From positions 248,001-312,000 of the forward strand of contig JAXLRI010000003.1 in the NCBI GenBank assembly GCA_046331175.1: DNA of 64,000 nt. The letters are read 5' to 3'. The notes beneath the pieces are model-generated. The model was given only the letters and a program-made list of their open reading frames with translations, was not told where the DNA came from and ran no database searches. The number at the start of each line of letters is the position of its first letter. The first letter of the stretch is position 1. The translations under genes were made by a program, and so were the position numbers. The DNA is from JAWKIW01 sp046331175 (GTDB lineage Bacteria; Actinomycetota; Acidimicrobiia; Acidimicrobiales; Acidimicrobilacustridaceae). Of this stretch, positions 43,962 through 51,947 are shown one piece after another.

Positions 43962-45503
43962 TCATTCGAACGGCACCTCGGCGGGCACCATCGGCTCGCG
44001 GACCAGGCGCTCGAAGGCGGCCCGGTCCCACATGAGCGGAACGTCGGGCAGGAAGAGCTTGCCGTAGCGATCGAAGTAGACGAGCTGCTTGCCGAGCAGG
44101 AACATGCCCCGGTCGAACGAGGTCTCGCGCACGCCCGAGGCCAGCTGCTCACGCCGACGGCGGCGCTCGGCCTTCCACAGCTGGTAGGTGCTCATCTGGT
44201 CGGGAGGGGTGTCGTGGACGCCGCCGGTGATCGGATCGCCGCCGGTCTCGGGGTTCATCAGCAGGTCCTGGAGGCGGATCTCGCCGAAGGGGCGGGTGAA
44301 CAGCGGCTCGATCTGCATCCGGACGAGCACGGTCATCTGCTCGTCGGTCATCCCCGACTGCTCCTGCAGCGCCGGGCCGTAGACGGCCTTGGCGTGGGAC
44401 CACACGTCGGGCCAGGCCGACTCGTCGCCGAGGGCGCCCTCGACCACCCGCCGGAAGAAGCGCTGGGTGTGGTCGTCGAGGCGCCCGACGATGCCCCAGT
44501 CGAGCACGCCGAGGTTGCCGTTGCGGGTGACGAGCAGGTTGCCGGCGTGCACGTCACCGTGGAACGCACCGGTGCAGATGGCGGTGGCGAACCAGGCCTT
44601 GACGGTGTCCTGCACCAGCGGCGCCGGGTCGATGCCGAGCTCGGCGATCTGGGCGACGTCGTCGACGGCGACCCCGTCGAGGAAGTCCATCACCAGGACC
44701 CGCTTGGCCGACATGCCCTCGACCGGGAGGGGGACCTCGAGTCGGTCGAGCTCGAGGGCCTGGCGCAGGTGCTCGAACCACAGCATCGACCGGGCCTCGT
44801 TGCGCAGGTCGACCTCCTCGCTCAGCTGCTCGGCCAGGCCGCTCACCAGGGAGGGCAGCTCGCCGGCGATGCCGATGGCGACCTCGCGGCCGATCCAGTC
44901 GAACAGCGGGCCCATGACGGCCAGGTCGACGGCCATGGCCTCCTCGATGCCCGGCCGCAGCACCTTCACCGCCACGTCGCGCCCGTCGTGGAGCCGGCCG
45001 CGGTGCACGACGGCCAGCGACGCCGCCGCCAGCGGCTCGGGGTCGAGGTGGTCGAACAGGTGCGACAGCGGCAGGCCCAGCTCGTCCTCGATCGTGCGGC
45101 GAACGTCGGCGAAGGGCACGGCGGTGACGTCGTCGAGGGTGGAGCGGAACTCGGCGGCCACCCGCTCGCCGAACAGGCTCGGCGACGAGCCGATGAGCTG
45201 GCCGAACTTGGCGAACGAGCCGCCCAGGTCGTCGAAGACCTTGCGCAGCTGGCGGGCGAGGTACGCGTCGTCGACCGGCTGGCGCCGGGCGATGCGGGGG
45301 CCCACCGGCGAGAGGTGCGCGACCGCGACCCGGGAGGCCTGCACCAGACGCCGGGCGACCTGGCGACGGGTCGGGCGGGGGAGGGGGACGGCCCGGATGA
45401 TGAGCCGGGGACCGCCGGCCAGGCCGGCGGGGGTCGCCGCGCCGCCAGGTGCTGCCGGCGTCCCGCCGGTGTCGTCGTCGGTCACGGGTGCGATGGGTCC
45501 CAT
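43962..45503 (-). CDS. UbiB/ABC1-family atypical kinase
   Basis: A 513-residue protein of the ABC1/UbiB family. Diagnostic are the KxGQ motif (FAKFGQLIGSSP, about 98), the Ala-rich loop PLAAASLAVVHRG, the VAIK-like VAVKVLRPGIE, the catalytic HGDVHAGNL (about 320) and the metal-binding LDWGIVGRL. A C-terminal region of about 130 residues rich in Arg and Glu follows. GGGGGAGG precedes the ATG at 45503. Members bind lipids or isoprenoid quinones and have ATPase activity. No ubiquinone or menaquinone gene lies beside it. Confidence 0.92.
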   Translation of the reverse strand: MGPIAPVTDDDTGGTPAAPGGAATPAGLAGGPRLIIRAVPLPRPTRRQVARRLVQASRVAVAHLSPVGPRIARRQPVDDAYLARQLRKVFDDLGGSFAKFGQLIGSSPSLFGERVAAEFRSTLDDVTAVPFADVRRTIEDELGLPLSHLFDHLDPEPLAAASLAVVHRGRLHDGRDVAVKVLRPGIEEAMAVDLAVMGPLFDWIGREVAIGIAGELPSLVSGLAEQLSEEVDLRNEARSMLWFEHLRQALELDRLEVPLPVEGMSAKRVLVMDFLDGVAVDDVAQIAELGIDPAPLVQDTVKAWFATAICTGAFHGDVHAGNLLVTRNGNLGVLDWGIVGRLDDHTQRFFRRVVEGALGDESAWPDVWSHAKAVYGPALQEQSGMTDEQMTVLVRMQIEPLFTRPFGEIRLQDLLMNPETGGDPITGGVHDTPPDQMSTYQLWKAERRRRREQLASGVRETSFDRGMFLLGKQLVYFDRYGKLFLPDVPLMWDRAAFERLVREPMVPAEVPFE

Positions 45504-45572
45504 CGGTTCGCCTCCCCCCGGGCGGGCTCCGGTGCGCCCCCTGCGCGCCGGCCCACCAAAGCGAGCACCGCT

Positions 45573-45602
45573 TATCTTTGCGGGGCGGTCGCGGCCGGTC
45601 AA
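45573..45602 (-). promoter_or_regulatory. Candidate promoter of the UbiB-like gene
   Basis: On the minus strand TTGACC (45602-45597), an 18-base spacer and AAGATA (45578-45573), about 70 bases before the ATG. Confidence 0.5.
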
Positions 45603-45704
45603 CGTGTCGTGCGTCGCACCGGTGCGTCGTGGCACGCCTGGTCGCCGTGTCCGGGTCGCACCGGGGGCGCGAGCTGGACCCCCGCTGGACGGGGCTGCCG
45701 GCAC

Positions 45705-45710
45705 TAGGGT
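45705..45710 (+). promoter_or_regulatory. -10 box for leaderless Gfo/Idh oxidoreductase transcript
   Basis: TAGGGT followed by 7 bases and the GTG at 45718. Confidence 0.5.
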
Positions 45711-45717
45711 GCCCGGC

Positions 45718-46770
45718 GTGACGGTCCGCGTGGGGTTCCTGGGGGGCGGGTTCATCGCCTCCCACCACGGCAAGATGCTCCACGTGTCGGGGGCCGACCA
45801 CGAGATCGTGGCGGTGCACGACCCCGATCCGGCCAAGGCGGCCGCCTTCGCGGCGGCGAGCGGGGCATCGGTCGCTGCCGACGAGGACGCGGTGATCGAC
45901 GCTGCGGACGCGGTGTATGTGTGCACGTGGACCGCCGAGCACCCCCGCCTCGTCGCCAAGGTGGCGGCGGCGGGCAAGGCGGTGTTCTGCGAGAAGCCCC
46001 TCGCCGCCGACCTGGCCGGGGCGCTGGCCATGGTCGAGGCGGTCGAGGCGGCTGGGGTGGTCAACCAGGTCGGCCTGGTGCTGCGCGACTCGCCGGCGTT
46101 CGGCTTCCTCCGCCAGCTGGTGCACGACCCCGCCGTCGGTCGAACCATGGCGGTGGTCTTCCGCGACGACCAGTACATCCCCATCCAGGGCATGTACGAC
46201 AGCGATTGGCGCGGCGATCCGTCCAAGGCCGGAGCCGGCACCCTCCTCGAGCACTCGATCCACGACGTCGACCTGCTCGAGTGGATCTTCGGTCCCGTCG
46301 AGACGGTCAGCGCCCGCTCGGGCGACTTCCACGGCATCGACGGCATCGAGGACGTGGTGGTCGCCACCTGCGGGTTCGCCGGCGGCGCCACCGCCTCGCT
46401 CACCTCGGTCTGGCACGACCTCCTCGAGCGGCCGAGCCTCCGCCGGGTCGAGGTGCTCTGCGAGCGGGGCTTCTTCGTGCTCGAGGGCGACGTCTTCGGC
46501 CCCGTGCACTGGACGCGGCCCGGCGGCGACGAGGGGTCGGTCGACAACGACGCGCTCGTGGCCGCCCTGGCCGAGGCGGGCACGCCACTGCGCAACCCCG
46601 ACGGCGCCTTCGTCGAGGCGGTGGCTGCCGGCACGCCGGCGTCGCCCGACATGGCCTCGGCGCTGCGGCCGCACCTGCTGGTCGACGCCACCTACCGGTC
46701 CGCCGCCACCGGCGGGGCACCGGTGGCGGTCCCACCCGGCCGGCCCGACCGACCCGACCCGTGGTCCTGA
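45718..46770 (+). CDS. Gfo/Idh/MocA-family oxidoreductase
   Basis: A 350-residue NAD(P)-dependent dehydrogenase. The N-terminal Rossmann fold reads VGFLGGGFIASHH and the conserved VFCEKPLAADL (about 98) carries the catalytic-site Lys. The C-terminal half is the beta-sheet substrate domain with GAGTLLEHSIHDVDLLEWIFG (His and Asp of the active site). Family members oxidise or reduce sugars, inositols and similar compounds. It is followed after 16 bases by a gene of unknown function, so the two may form an operon. Confidence 0.92.
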   Translation: MTVRVGFLGGGFIASHHGKMLHVSGADHEIVAVHDPDPAKAAAFAAASGASVAADEDAVIDAADAVYVCTWTAEHPRLVAKVAAAGKAVFCEKPLAADLAGALAMVEAVEAAGVVNQVGLVLRDSPAFGFLRQLVHDPAVGRTMAVVFRDDQYIPIQGMYDSDWRGDPSKAGAGTLLEHSIHDVDLLEWIFGPVETVSARSGDFHGIDGIEDVVVATCGFAGGATASLTSVWHDLLERPSLRRVEVLCERGFFVLEGDVFGPVHWTRPGGDEGSVDNDALVAALAEAGTPLRNPDGAFVEAVAAGTPASPDMASALRPHLLVDATYRSAATGGAPVAVPPGRPDRPDPWS

Positions 46771-46786
46771 GCGGCGGGCGCCTGCG

Positions 46787-47425
46787 GTGAGCGACGGCGG
46801 CGCCCTGCACGTGATGGCCGGGGTCATCGCGTCGAGCGGCTTCGCGTCGGGTGACCGCATCGTCGTCGGCCACTGGTGGCAGTCGCCGATCGGTCCCTTC
46901 ACCGACGTGATGTGGGCCGAGCCCGACGGCCTGCGGGTGCTCTACACGCCGTCGGACCGGGTGCAGCGCTTCGTCACCTCGGTGTACACGTTCGACCGCA
47001 GCGAGGTGGTGCCGTTCCACACCGCCGGCGACGGTCGCCACCTGACCGTGTCGTTCGGGGGGCGGCGGGTCGAGCTGCGGTCGCGCTGGGGCCTGCCCAT
47101 CCCGCTGCGGCGGCCGCGGTGGTTCACCCGGCGGGTCGAGGGCCCGTTCGCCCGGGCGCTGCTGCACGTGCGCACCTACGGCGTGAGCCCCACCGGCGTG
47201 CAGGAGTGGTACCAGGCCGACGTGTGGCGCCCCATGCGCCAGGCCTCGGGGTCGGTCGCCGGGCGCGACCTCGGTGCGATGGCACGGGTCGACCCGGCCA
47301 CCGGGTTCGGCTTCAGCGAGCCACCGAAGCGCCCGTCGATGGTGAACCTGCACACCTACCTGGTCGACCCGGCCGGCCGTCTCGACGCGGTCATCGGCCG
47401 TCCCGTCGCCGACCTCCGCAGCTGA
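46787..47425 (+). CDS. Conserved hypothetical protein next to the Gfo/Idh gene
   Basis: A 212-residue protein that I do not recognise. It begins with GTG 16 bases after the oxidoreductase stop. Conserved-looking features are FASGDRIVVGHWWQSPIGPF, a strand-rich middle (VTSVYTFDRSEVVPF, HLTVSFGGRRVELRS) and a basic stretch LRRPRWFTRRVEG. There is no signal peptide and no membrane helix. The context suggests a role with the oxidoreductase, but nothing in the protein itself points to catalysis. Confidence 0.7.
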   Translation: MSDGGALHVMAGVIASSGFASGDRIVVGHWWQSPIGPFTDVMWAEPDGLRVLYTPSDRVQRFVTSVYTFDRSEVVPFHTAGDGRHLTVSFGGRRVELRSRWGLPIPLRRPRWFTRRVEGPFARALLHVRTYGVSPTGVQEWYQADVWRPMRQASGSVAGRDLGAMARVDPATGFGFSEPPKRPSMVNLHTYLVDPAGRLDAVIGRPVADLRS

Positions 47426-47430
47426 TCGGG

Positions 47431-47452
47431 CCGCGGCGGCGGTGCGCCGCGG
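47431..47452. terminator. Bidirectional terminator hairpin
   Basis: CCGCGGCG (47431-47438) pairs with CGCCGCGG (47445-47452) around a 6-base loop, between convergent genes. Confidence 0.55.
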
Positions 47453-47466
47453 GCGGTCCGTCGCGC

Positions 47467-48447
47467 TCAGGGGGTGAGGACGACCTTGCCGGTGGTGCCC
47501 CGGCTGGCGAGGCGCACCAGGGCATCGGGCAGGGCGTCGAGGGGCAGCACCTCGGACACCAGCGGGGCGATGGCGCCCTCGGCGTGCAGCCGCACCAGCT
47601 CGTCGTGGGCCTCGTGGACGAGCTCGGGGCGGCGGGTCCGGTAGCCACCCCAGTTGAGGCCGACGATGCTGTAGGTCTTCACCATGGCGTGGTTGGTGCG
47701 GGCCTCGGCGTAGGTGCCGGCGGCGGCGCCGATCACGAGGATCCGGCCCTCCCAGGCGATGCACTTGGTGGACCGGGTGAAGGTGTCGCCCCCGACCGAG
47801 TCGTAGACGACGTCGGCTCCGGCGCCGTCGGTGACGTCGTTGACGACGTCGACGAAGTCGTCGGTGCGGTAGTCGACGACGTGATCGGCGCCGAGCGTGC
47901 GGCACAGCTCGACCTTGTCGGCGCCGCCGGCGGTGGCGACGACGGTGGCGCCGGCCGCCTTGGCCAGCTGGATGGCGGCCGACCCGACGCCGCCGGCGCC
48001 GGCGTGCACCAGCACCGTCTCGCCCGGCCGGACCATCGCCCGGCGGTGCAGGGCGAACCAGCCCGTCTGGTAGGTGACGTGCATGGCGGCGGCGTCGACG
48101 GCGGGCATCGTCGCCGGGATGGGGAGGACGTCGGCGCTGGTGGCCACCGCCTGCTCGGCCAGGGCGCCGTGGGGGAGCAGGGGTGAGCCGACCACTCGGG
48201 CGCCGACGGGGTGCATGGCGGCCGACCCGGCGGCGACCACCGTGCCCGCCAGCTCGAGGCCCGGGGTGAACGGCAGGGGTGGCGACTCCTGGTAGCGGCC
48301 CTCGCACAGCAGCGTGTCGGCGAAGTTGAGGGCGCACGCCTCCACGGCGATGACGACCTCGTGGGGCCCGGGGGTCAGGTCGTCGACGTCGTCGAGGCGC
48401 AGGACGTCGGCGGGGGCGCCGAGCTCGTGGACCTGCCAGGCGCGCAC
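47467..48447 (-). CDS. NADPH:quinone oxidoreductase family protein, copy B
   Basis: A 326-residue MDR enzyme. The GroES-like domain contains ALNFADTLLCEGRYQ and PFTPGLELAGTVVAAG. The nucleotide site is HAGAGGVGSAAIQLAKAAGA (about 145). DSVGGDTFTRSTKC and a TTGKVVLTP end match the quinone oxidoreductase branch; no structural or catalytic zinc cysteines are present. It starts 10 bases after a paralogue of the same type, so the pair is an operon that arose by tandem duplication. Confidence 0.9.
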   Translation of the reverse strand: MRAWQVHELGAPADVLRLDDVDDLTPGPHEVVIAVEACALNFADTLLCEGRYQESPPLPFTPGLELAGTVVAAGSAAMHPVGARVVGSPLLPHGALAEQAVATSADVLPIPATMPAVDAAAMHVTYQTGWFALHRRAMVRPGETVLVHAGAGGVGSAAIQLAKAAGATVVATAGGADKVELCRTLGADHVVDYRTDDFVDVVNDVTDGAGADVVYDSVGGDTFTRSTKCIAWEGRILVIGAAAGTYAEARTNHAMVKTYSIVGLNWGGYRTRRPELVHEAHDELVRLHAEGAIAPLVSEVLPLDALPDALVRLASRGTTGKVVLTP

Positions 48448-48457
48448 GGGGCGGGGG

Positions 48458-49435
48458 TCAGCCGGTGAGGACGACCTTGCCCGTCGTCGAGCGACGTCCG
48501 AGCGAGGTGAGGGCGGCCGGGGCCTCGTCGAAGGGCAGGCGGTGAGCCACCAGCGGCTCGATGCGACCCTCGGCGTGCAGCCGGACGAGGTCGTCGTGGC
48601 AGTCCTGCACCGCCTTGGGAGCCCACTCGTAGTACTGGTCGAGGTGGACGCCGACGACGCTGTAGTTCTTCAGCAGGATGTGGTTGGCCGGGGCGTCGGG
48701 GATGCGGCCGCTGGTGAAGCCGACGGTGACGAGGCGACCCTCGAAGGCGAGGCAGCGGCGGCTGGCGTCGAAGGTGTCGCCGCCGACGGGGTCGTAGATG
48801 ACGTCGACGCCGCGGCTGCTGCCGGTGGCCTCCTGCACCGCGCCGAGGAAGTCGTCGGCGGTGTAGTCGATGGCCACGTCGGCCCCGAGCTGCTCGCACA
48901 CGGCGACCTTGGCGGGCCCACCGGCGGTGGCGATGACCCGGGCGCCGGCCGCCTTGCCGATCTGGATGGCGGCCGAGCCGACGCCGCCGGCCCCGGCGTG
49001 CACGAGCAGCGTCTCGTCGGGCTGGAGCCGGGCCTGGCGCAGCAGGCCGAACCAGCCGGTCTGGTAGGTGATGGTGAGCGCCGCGCCGGTGACGTCGTCG
49101 ATCTCGTCGGGGATCGGGAACGTGCGCTCGGCGGTGGTGACCACGATCTCGGCCATGCCGCCGTGGTCGGGGTGAGCGACGACCCGCGTGCCGGGCTCGA
49201 TGCCGGCGCCGTCGCCGGCGGCGGTGACCACGCCGCAGACCTCGATGCCCGGCGTGAACGGCGTGGGCGGCTTCACCTGGTAGCGGCCCTGGACCATCAA
49301 CAGGTCCGGGAAGTTCAGCGCCCAGGCCCGCACGGCGATGGCGACCTCGCCCGGGCCGGGCGTCGGGTCGTCGACCTCCTCGAGGACCAGGGCGTCCTCG
49401 GGCTCCCCCGGCTGGTGCACTCGCCATCCCCTCAC
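48458..49435 (-). CDS. NADPH:quinone oxidoreductase family protein, copy A
   Basis: A 325-residue paralogue of the next gene, with ALNFPDLLMVQGRYQ, PFTPGIEVCGVV, nucleotide motif HAGAGGVGSAAIQIGKAAGA, DPVGGDTFDASRRC and the same TTGKVVLTG end. It is clearly homologous to copy B but well diverged from it, so the duplication is old and the two may use different substrates. The GTG lies 8 bases after TACGGT, so this is the promoter-proximal gene. Confidence 0.9.
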   Translation of the reverse strand: MRGWRVHQPGEPEDALVLEEVDDPTPGPGEVAIAVRAWALNFPDLLMVQGRYQVKPPTPFTPGIEVCGVVTAAGDGAGIEPGTRVVAHPDHGGMAEIVVTTAERTFPIPDEIDDVTGAALTITYQTGWFGLLRQARLQPDETLLVHAGAGGVGSAAIQIGKAAGARVIATAGGPAKVAVCEQLGADVAIDYTADDFLGAVQEATGSSRGVDVIYDPVGGDTFDASRRCLAFEGRLVTVGFTSGRIPDAPANHILLKNYSVVGVHLDQYYEWAPKAVQDCHDDLVRLHAEGRIEPLVAHRLPFDEAPAALTSLGRRSTTGKVVLTG

Positions 49436-49443
49436 GGCGGTTC

Positions 49444-49449
49444 ACCGTA
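49444..49449 (-). promoter_or_regulatory. -10 box for leaderless quinone oxidoreductase operon
   Basis: TACGGT on the minus strand, 8 bases before the GTG at 49435. Confidence 0.5.
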
Positions 49450-49672
49450 GTCGGCGGCCCCGGGTGCGGCCGGGCATCGACCGGTGCGCCCGCCGCCGGC
49501 CGCGAGGTGGCTGCCCTGGCTGCCGCCCACGATCGGAGGTCTCGGCGGAGGGAGGGCGAGAGCCGGTTCGCGGCTGCTCGACCTGGCTCGCCGCCGAGCC
49601 GGCGATCGCCCGGCCCCCACTTCGTTCGCCGCTGGTCCCGGGGTGGGCGTCCGCGACGGGCCTCGGTCAGGG

Positions 49673-50830
49673 CTAGGGCGCCGAGAAGCCGTCGGTGAAG
49701 CCGGTGAGGCCGGTGGGCTCGTGGGGCCCGACGTTGAGCTGCTCGAGGACGCCCCACCCGACGTGCCGGCCACCGGGACCGTCGGCGGTGGCTCGCACGA
49801 CCTGCTGGACGTGCAGCGCCGACAGGTCGGTCGGGTCGAGGTCGGCCAGAGCGATCGACTCGGCGCCCACGGCCAGCTCGTCGTGCCAGCGGCCGTGGCC
49901 CCAGTCGGGGTGGAGGTAGCCGAGGCCGCGCAGGGGGAAGAGGGCCAGCGGCTCCAGGTCGACGACGACCGCCTGGGCGTGCCAGGGCGTGACGGTGAGC
50001 TCGGCCCGCTCGGCCCGGCGGGTGCCGGGGACCCACGTGACGCCGAGGTCGACGCTGCGCAGCGGCTCGACGGTGCCGCCGGTGTCGAACCGGTCGACAT
50101 CGAGGTCGTTGCGGGCGGCCTCGTCGAGCAACGGCAGGCGGGCGCCGAAGGAGAACCAGCGCTGCCCGTCGGCGTGCTCGTTGGCTGCGGCGTGGAGGCA
50201 CCTGTCGTCGAAGCGCAGCGGCGCCCAGAACCACGAGAAGGCCGGCAGCTCGTGCGCCGGCGCGCCGGGTGGCGCCGGGTCGCCGACCGGCCGCAGGCCC
50301 CACGAGCGGTCGCGCAGGCCGAGGTGGGTGCCGGGGACGACCTCGATGCGGTCGTCGTCGACGACGAGGTGGCCCGCCCAGTCGCCCCACTGCGTCAGCC
50401 GGGTGGCGTCGAGGGTGGTGGTCGTCCCGGTGCGGAAGCCGTGCCGCGGCTCCTCCAGGGCGATGGTCACCGCCCGGAACGTGAGGTCGGCCTCCAGGCC
50501 GAGGTCGGCGGCCTGGCAGGTGACCCGCAGGGTGTCGAGGGGCCGGACCACCTCGACGGCCAGGGGGCCGATGCGCGTGCGGGTGCGATCGGCGGCCAGG
50601 CGGCCGGACGCGAACACCGATCGCTGCCGGCCGTCGCGCACGACGGTGACGGCGGCGTCGATGATGCCGAGGTTCGGGTACACGCCGAGGGCAGCGCCGA
50701 ACACGACCGCGCCCTCGCGGTCGTAGCCGTGGAAGAAGTACCGGTCGTAGGCGTGGCGGTCGGCGGTGGCGAGGTGGGCCACCGGCTCGGGCGTCTGGTG
50801 GACCGGGTAGTCGTCGAGGGGGTTGAGCAC
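49673..50830 (-). CDS. AttH/CrtC-like double-lipocalin protein (tentative)
   Basis: A 385-residue soluble protein rich in beta strands. The GLRDRSWGLRPVGD stretch (about 175) and the neighbouring SWFWAPLRFDD resemble the central signature of the AttH/CrtC (hydroxyneurosporene synthase-like) group. The assignment rests on this motif and on overall strand pattern only. No signal peptide is present. The neighbouring hotdog dehydratase and reductases suggest lipid, sterol or terpenoid metabolism. The GTG lies 8 bases after TAGGCT. Confidence 0.55.
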   Translation of the reverse strand: MLNPLDDYPVHQTPEPVAHLATADRHAYDRYFFHGYDREGAVVFGAALGVYPNLGIIDAAVTVVRDGRQRSVFASGRLAADRTRTRIGPLAVEVVRPLDTLRVTCQAADLGLEADLTFRAVTIALEEPRHGFRTGTTTTLDATRLTQWGDWAGHLVVDDDRIEVVPGTHLGLRDRSWGLRPVGDPAPPGAPAHELPAFSWFWAPLRFDDRCLHAAANEHADGQRWFSFGARLPLLDEAARNDLDVDRFDTGGTVEPLRSVDLGVTWVPGTRRAERAELTVTPWHAQAVVVDLEPLALFPLRGLGYLHPDWGHGRWHDELAVGAESIALADLDPTDLSALHVQQVVRATADGPGGRHVGWGVLEQLNVGPHEPTGLTGFTDGFSAP

Positions 50831-50838
50831 GATCGGCG

Positions 50839-50844
50839 AGCCTA
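50839..50844 (-). promoter_or_regulatory. -10 box for leaderless AttH/CrtC-like gene transcript
   Basis: TAGGCT on the minus strand, 8 bases before the GTG at 50830. Confidence 0.5.
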
Positions 50845-50877
50845 CGGCGGTCTGTCCGGGCCGTGGGTCGGTGGGCC

Positions 50878-50927
50878 GGCCCGTCGGTTCGGCCCGTCGG
50901 CTCGGCGGCTCGTCGGCCCGTCGGCTC
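50878..50927. repeat. Three copies of a 13-bp GGCCCGTCGGYTC repeat
   Basis: Copies at 50878-50890, 50891-50903 and 50915-50927 in the gap between two minus-strand genes. The first two abut and the third is 11 bases further on. They could slip during replication; no other role is visible. Confidence 0.55.
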
Positions 50928-50956
50928 GTCGGGCGGCATCTCGGGTGCCCGACGGG

Positions 50957-51862
50957 CTACGACGCTGGGCCCAGCACCACGCTGGCGTCGCGCACCGCCG
51001 GCTGGCCCTCGGCGTTGCGGGCCGTGAACGCCACGGTGGCTCCGGCGGCCGACGCGACCGGTCCGGCCGACGCGACGACGATGGCCGACCCCGGCATGAC
51101 CATGGCGCCGAGGCGGGCGGTGACGCGGCGGACCCGGTGCGGGTCGCCTCCGGCGTGGACGGCCACCACCCGGCTCACGGCCAGGGCGAGGGTGGCGGTG
51201 CCGTGCAGGATGATCCCGGGCAGGCCGGCGGCGGCGGCCACCGCGGCGTCGGTGTGGATCGGGTTCCAGATCCGGGCGCACTCGGTGTAGGTGTGGGCCA
51301 GGCCGGCGTCGATGGGGATGCTCGTCGCGCACCGCACGCCGACCTCGGCGGGATCGGCGTCGCCGGACGGCTCGGGGGGCGCGGGTGGGAGGGCGTCGTC
51401 GAGGTGCCGGTCGGGGCCGTCGACCTCGACGCCGAGGAACAGCGATCCCATCCAGGTCGTGGCGACCGGCAGGCCGTCCTCGTCGACGGTGTCCAGCCGC
51501 AGCACCTGGTGGGCTCCGGGCCGGCGGCGTTCGACCACGACGACCGCGGCGGTGGTGGTCAGCCGGTCGCCGGCTCGCACCAGGCGATGGACCACCAGGT
51601 CGTGGGAGGCGTGGACGCCGCGTGCCGCCTCGTGGCGCGGCAGCAGGTCGCGGTCGACCAGGAGGCGGGCGGCGGTGACCGCCGGCCACTCGACGCAGAC
51701 CGGGAACAGGGGGTGGGCGACCACCGGGGCCGCCGCGGTGGTGTCGAGGTGCACCGGCCCGGTGTCGCCGAGCACGGCGGCGTGGGCCATGGTCCACCGG
51801 GCGTCGACCTCGTGGATTACGGGTTCGGTGCGGAGGCCGACGACGGCGCTGGGGACGGGCAC
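50957..51862 (-). CDS. Double-hotdog MaoC-like dehydratase/hydratase
   Basis: About 301 residues from a GTG at 51862; the frame also allows an ATG at 51949 (330 residues), which would overlap the divergent glycosidase start. The N-terminal half is a degenerate hotdog fold (HEVDARWTMAHAAVLGDTG). The C-terminal half is a MaoC domain with the hydratase motif IWNPIHTDAAVAAAAGLPGI followed by ILHG, containing the catalytic Asp and His. Such enzymes hydrate enoyl-CoA esters or dehydrate hydroxyacyl thioesters in fatty-acid or sterol side-chain metabolism. Confidence 0.85.
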   Translation of the reverse strand: MPVPSAVVGLRTEPVIHEVDARWTMAHAAVLGDTGPVHLDTTAAAPVVAHPLFPVCVEWPAVTAARLLVDRDLLPRHEAARGVHASHDLVVHRLVRAGDRLTTTAAVVVVERRRPGAHQVLRLDTVDEDGLPVATTWMGSLFLGVEVDGPDRHLDDALPPAPPEPSGDADPAEVGVRCATSIPIDAGLAHTYTECARIWNPIHTDAAVAAAAGLPGIILHGTATLALAVSRVVAVHAGGDPHRVRRVTARLGAMVMPGSAIVVASAGPVASAAGATVAFTARNAEGQPAVRDASVVLGPAS

Positions 51863-51947
51863 GCCGCATGGTGGCACGCGAACGCACCCGTCGCCGATGG
51901 TCCCGACGAGGAGCGCCGCGACCGCTTCGAGCGTGGTAGCAACGCGC

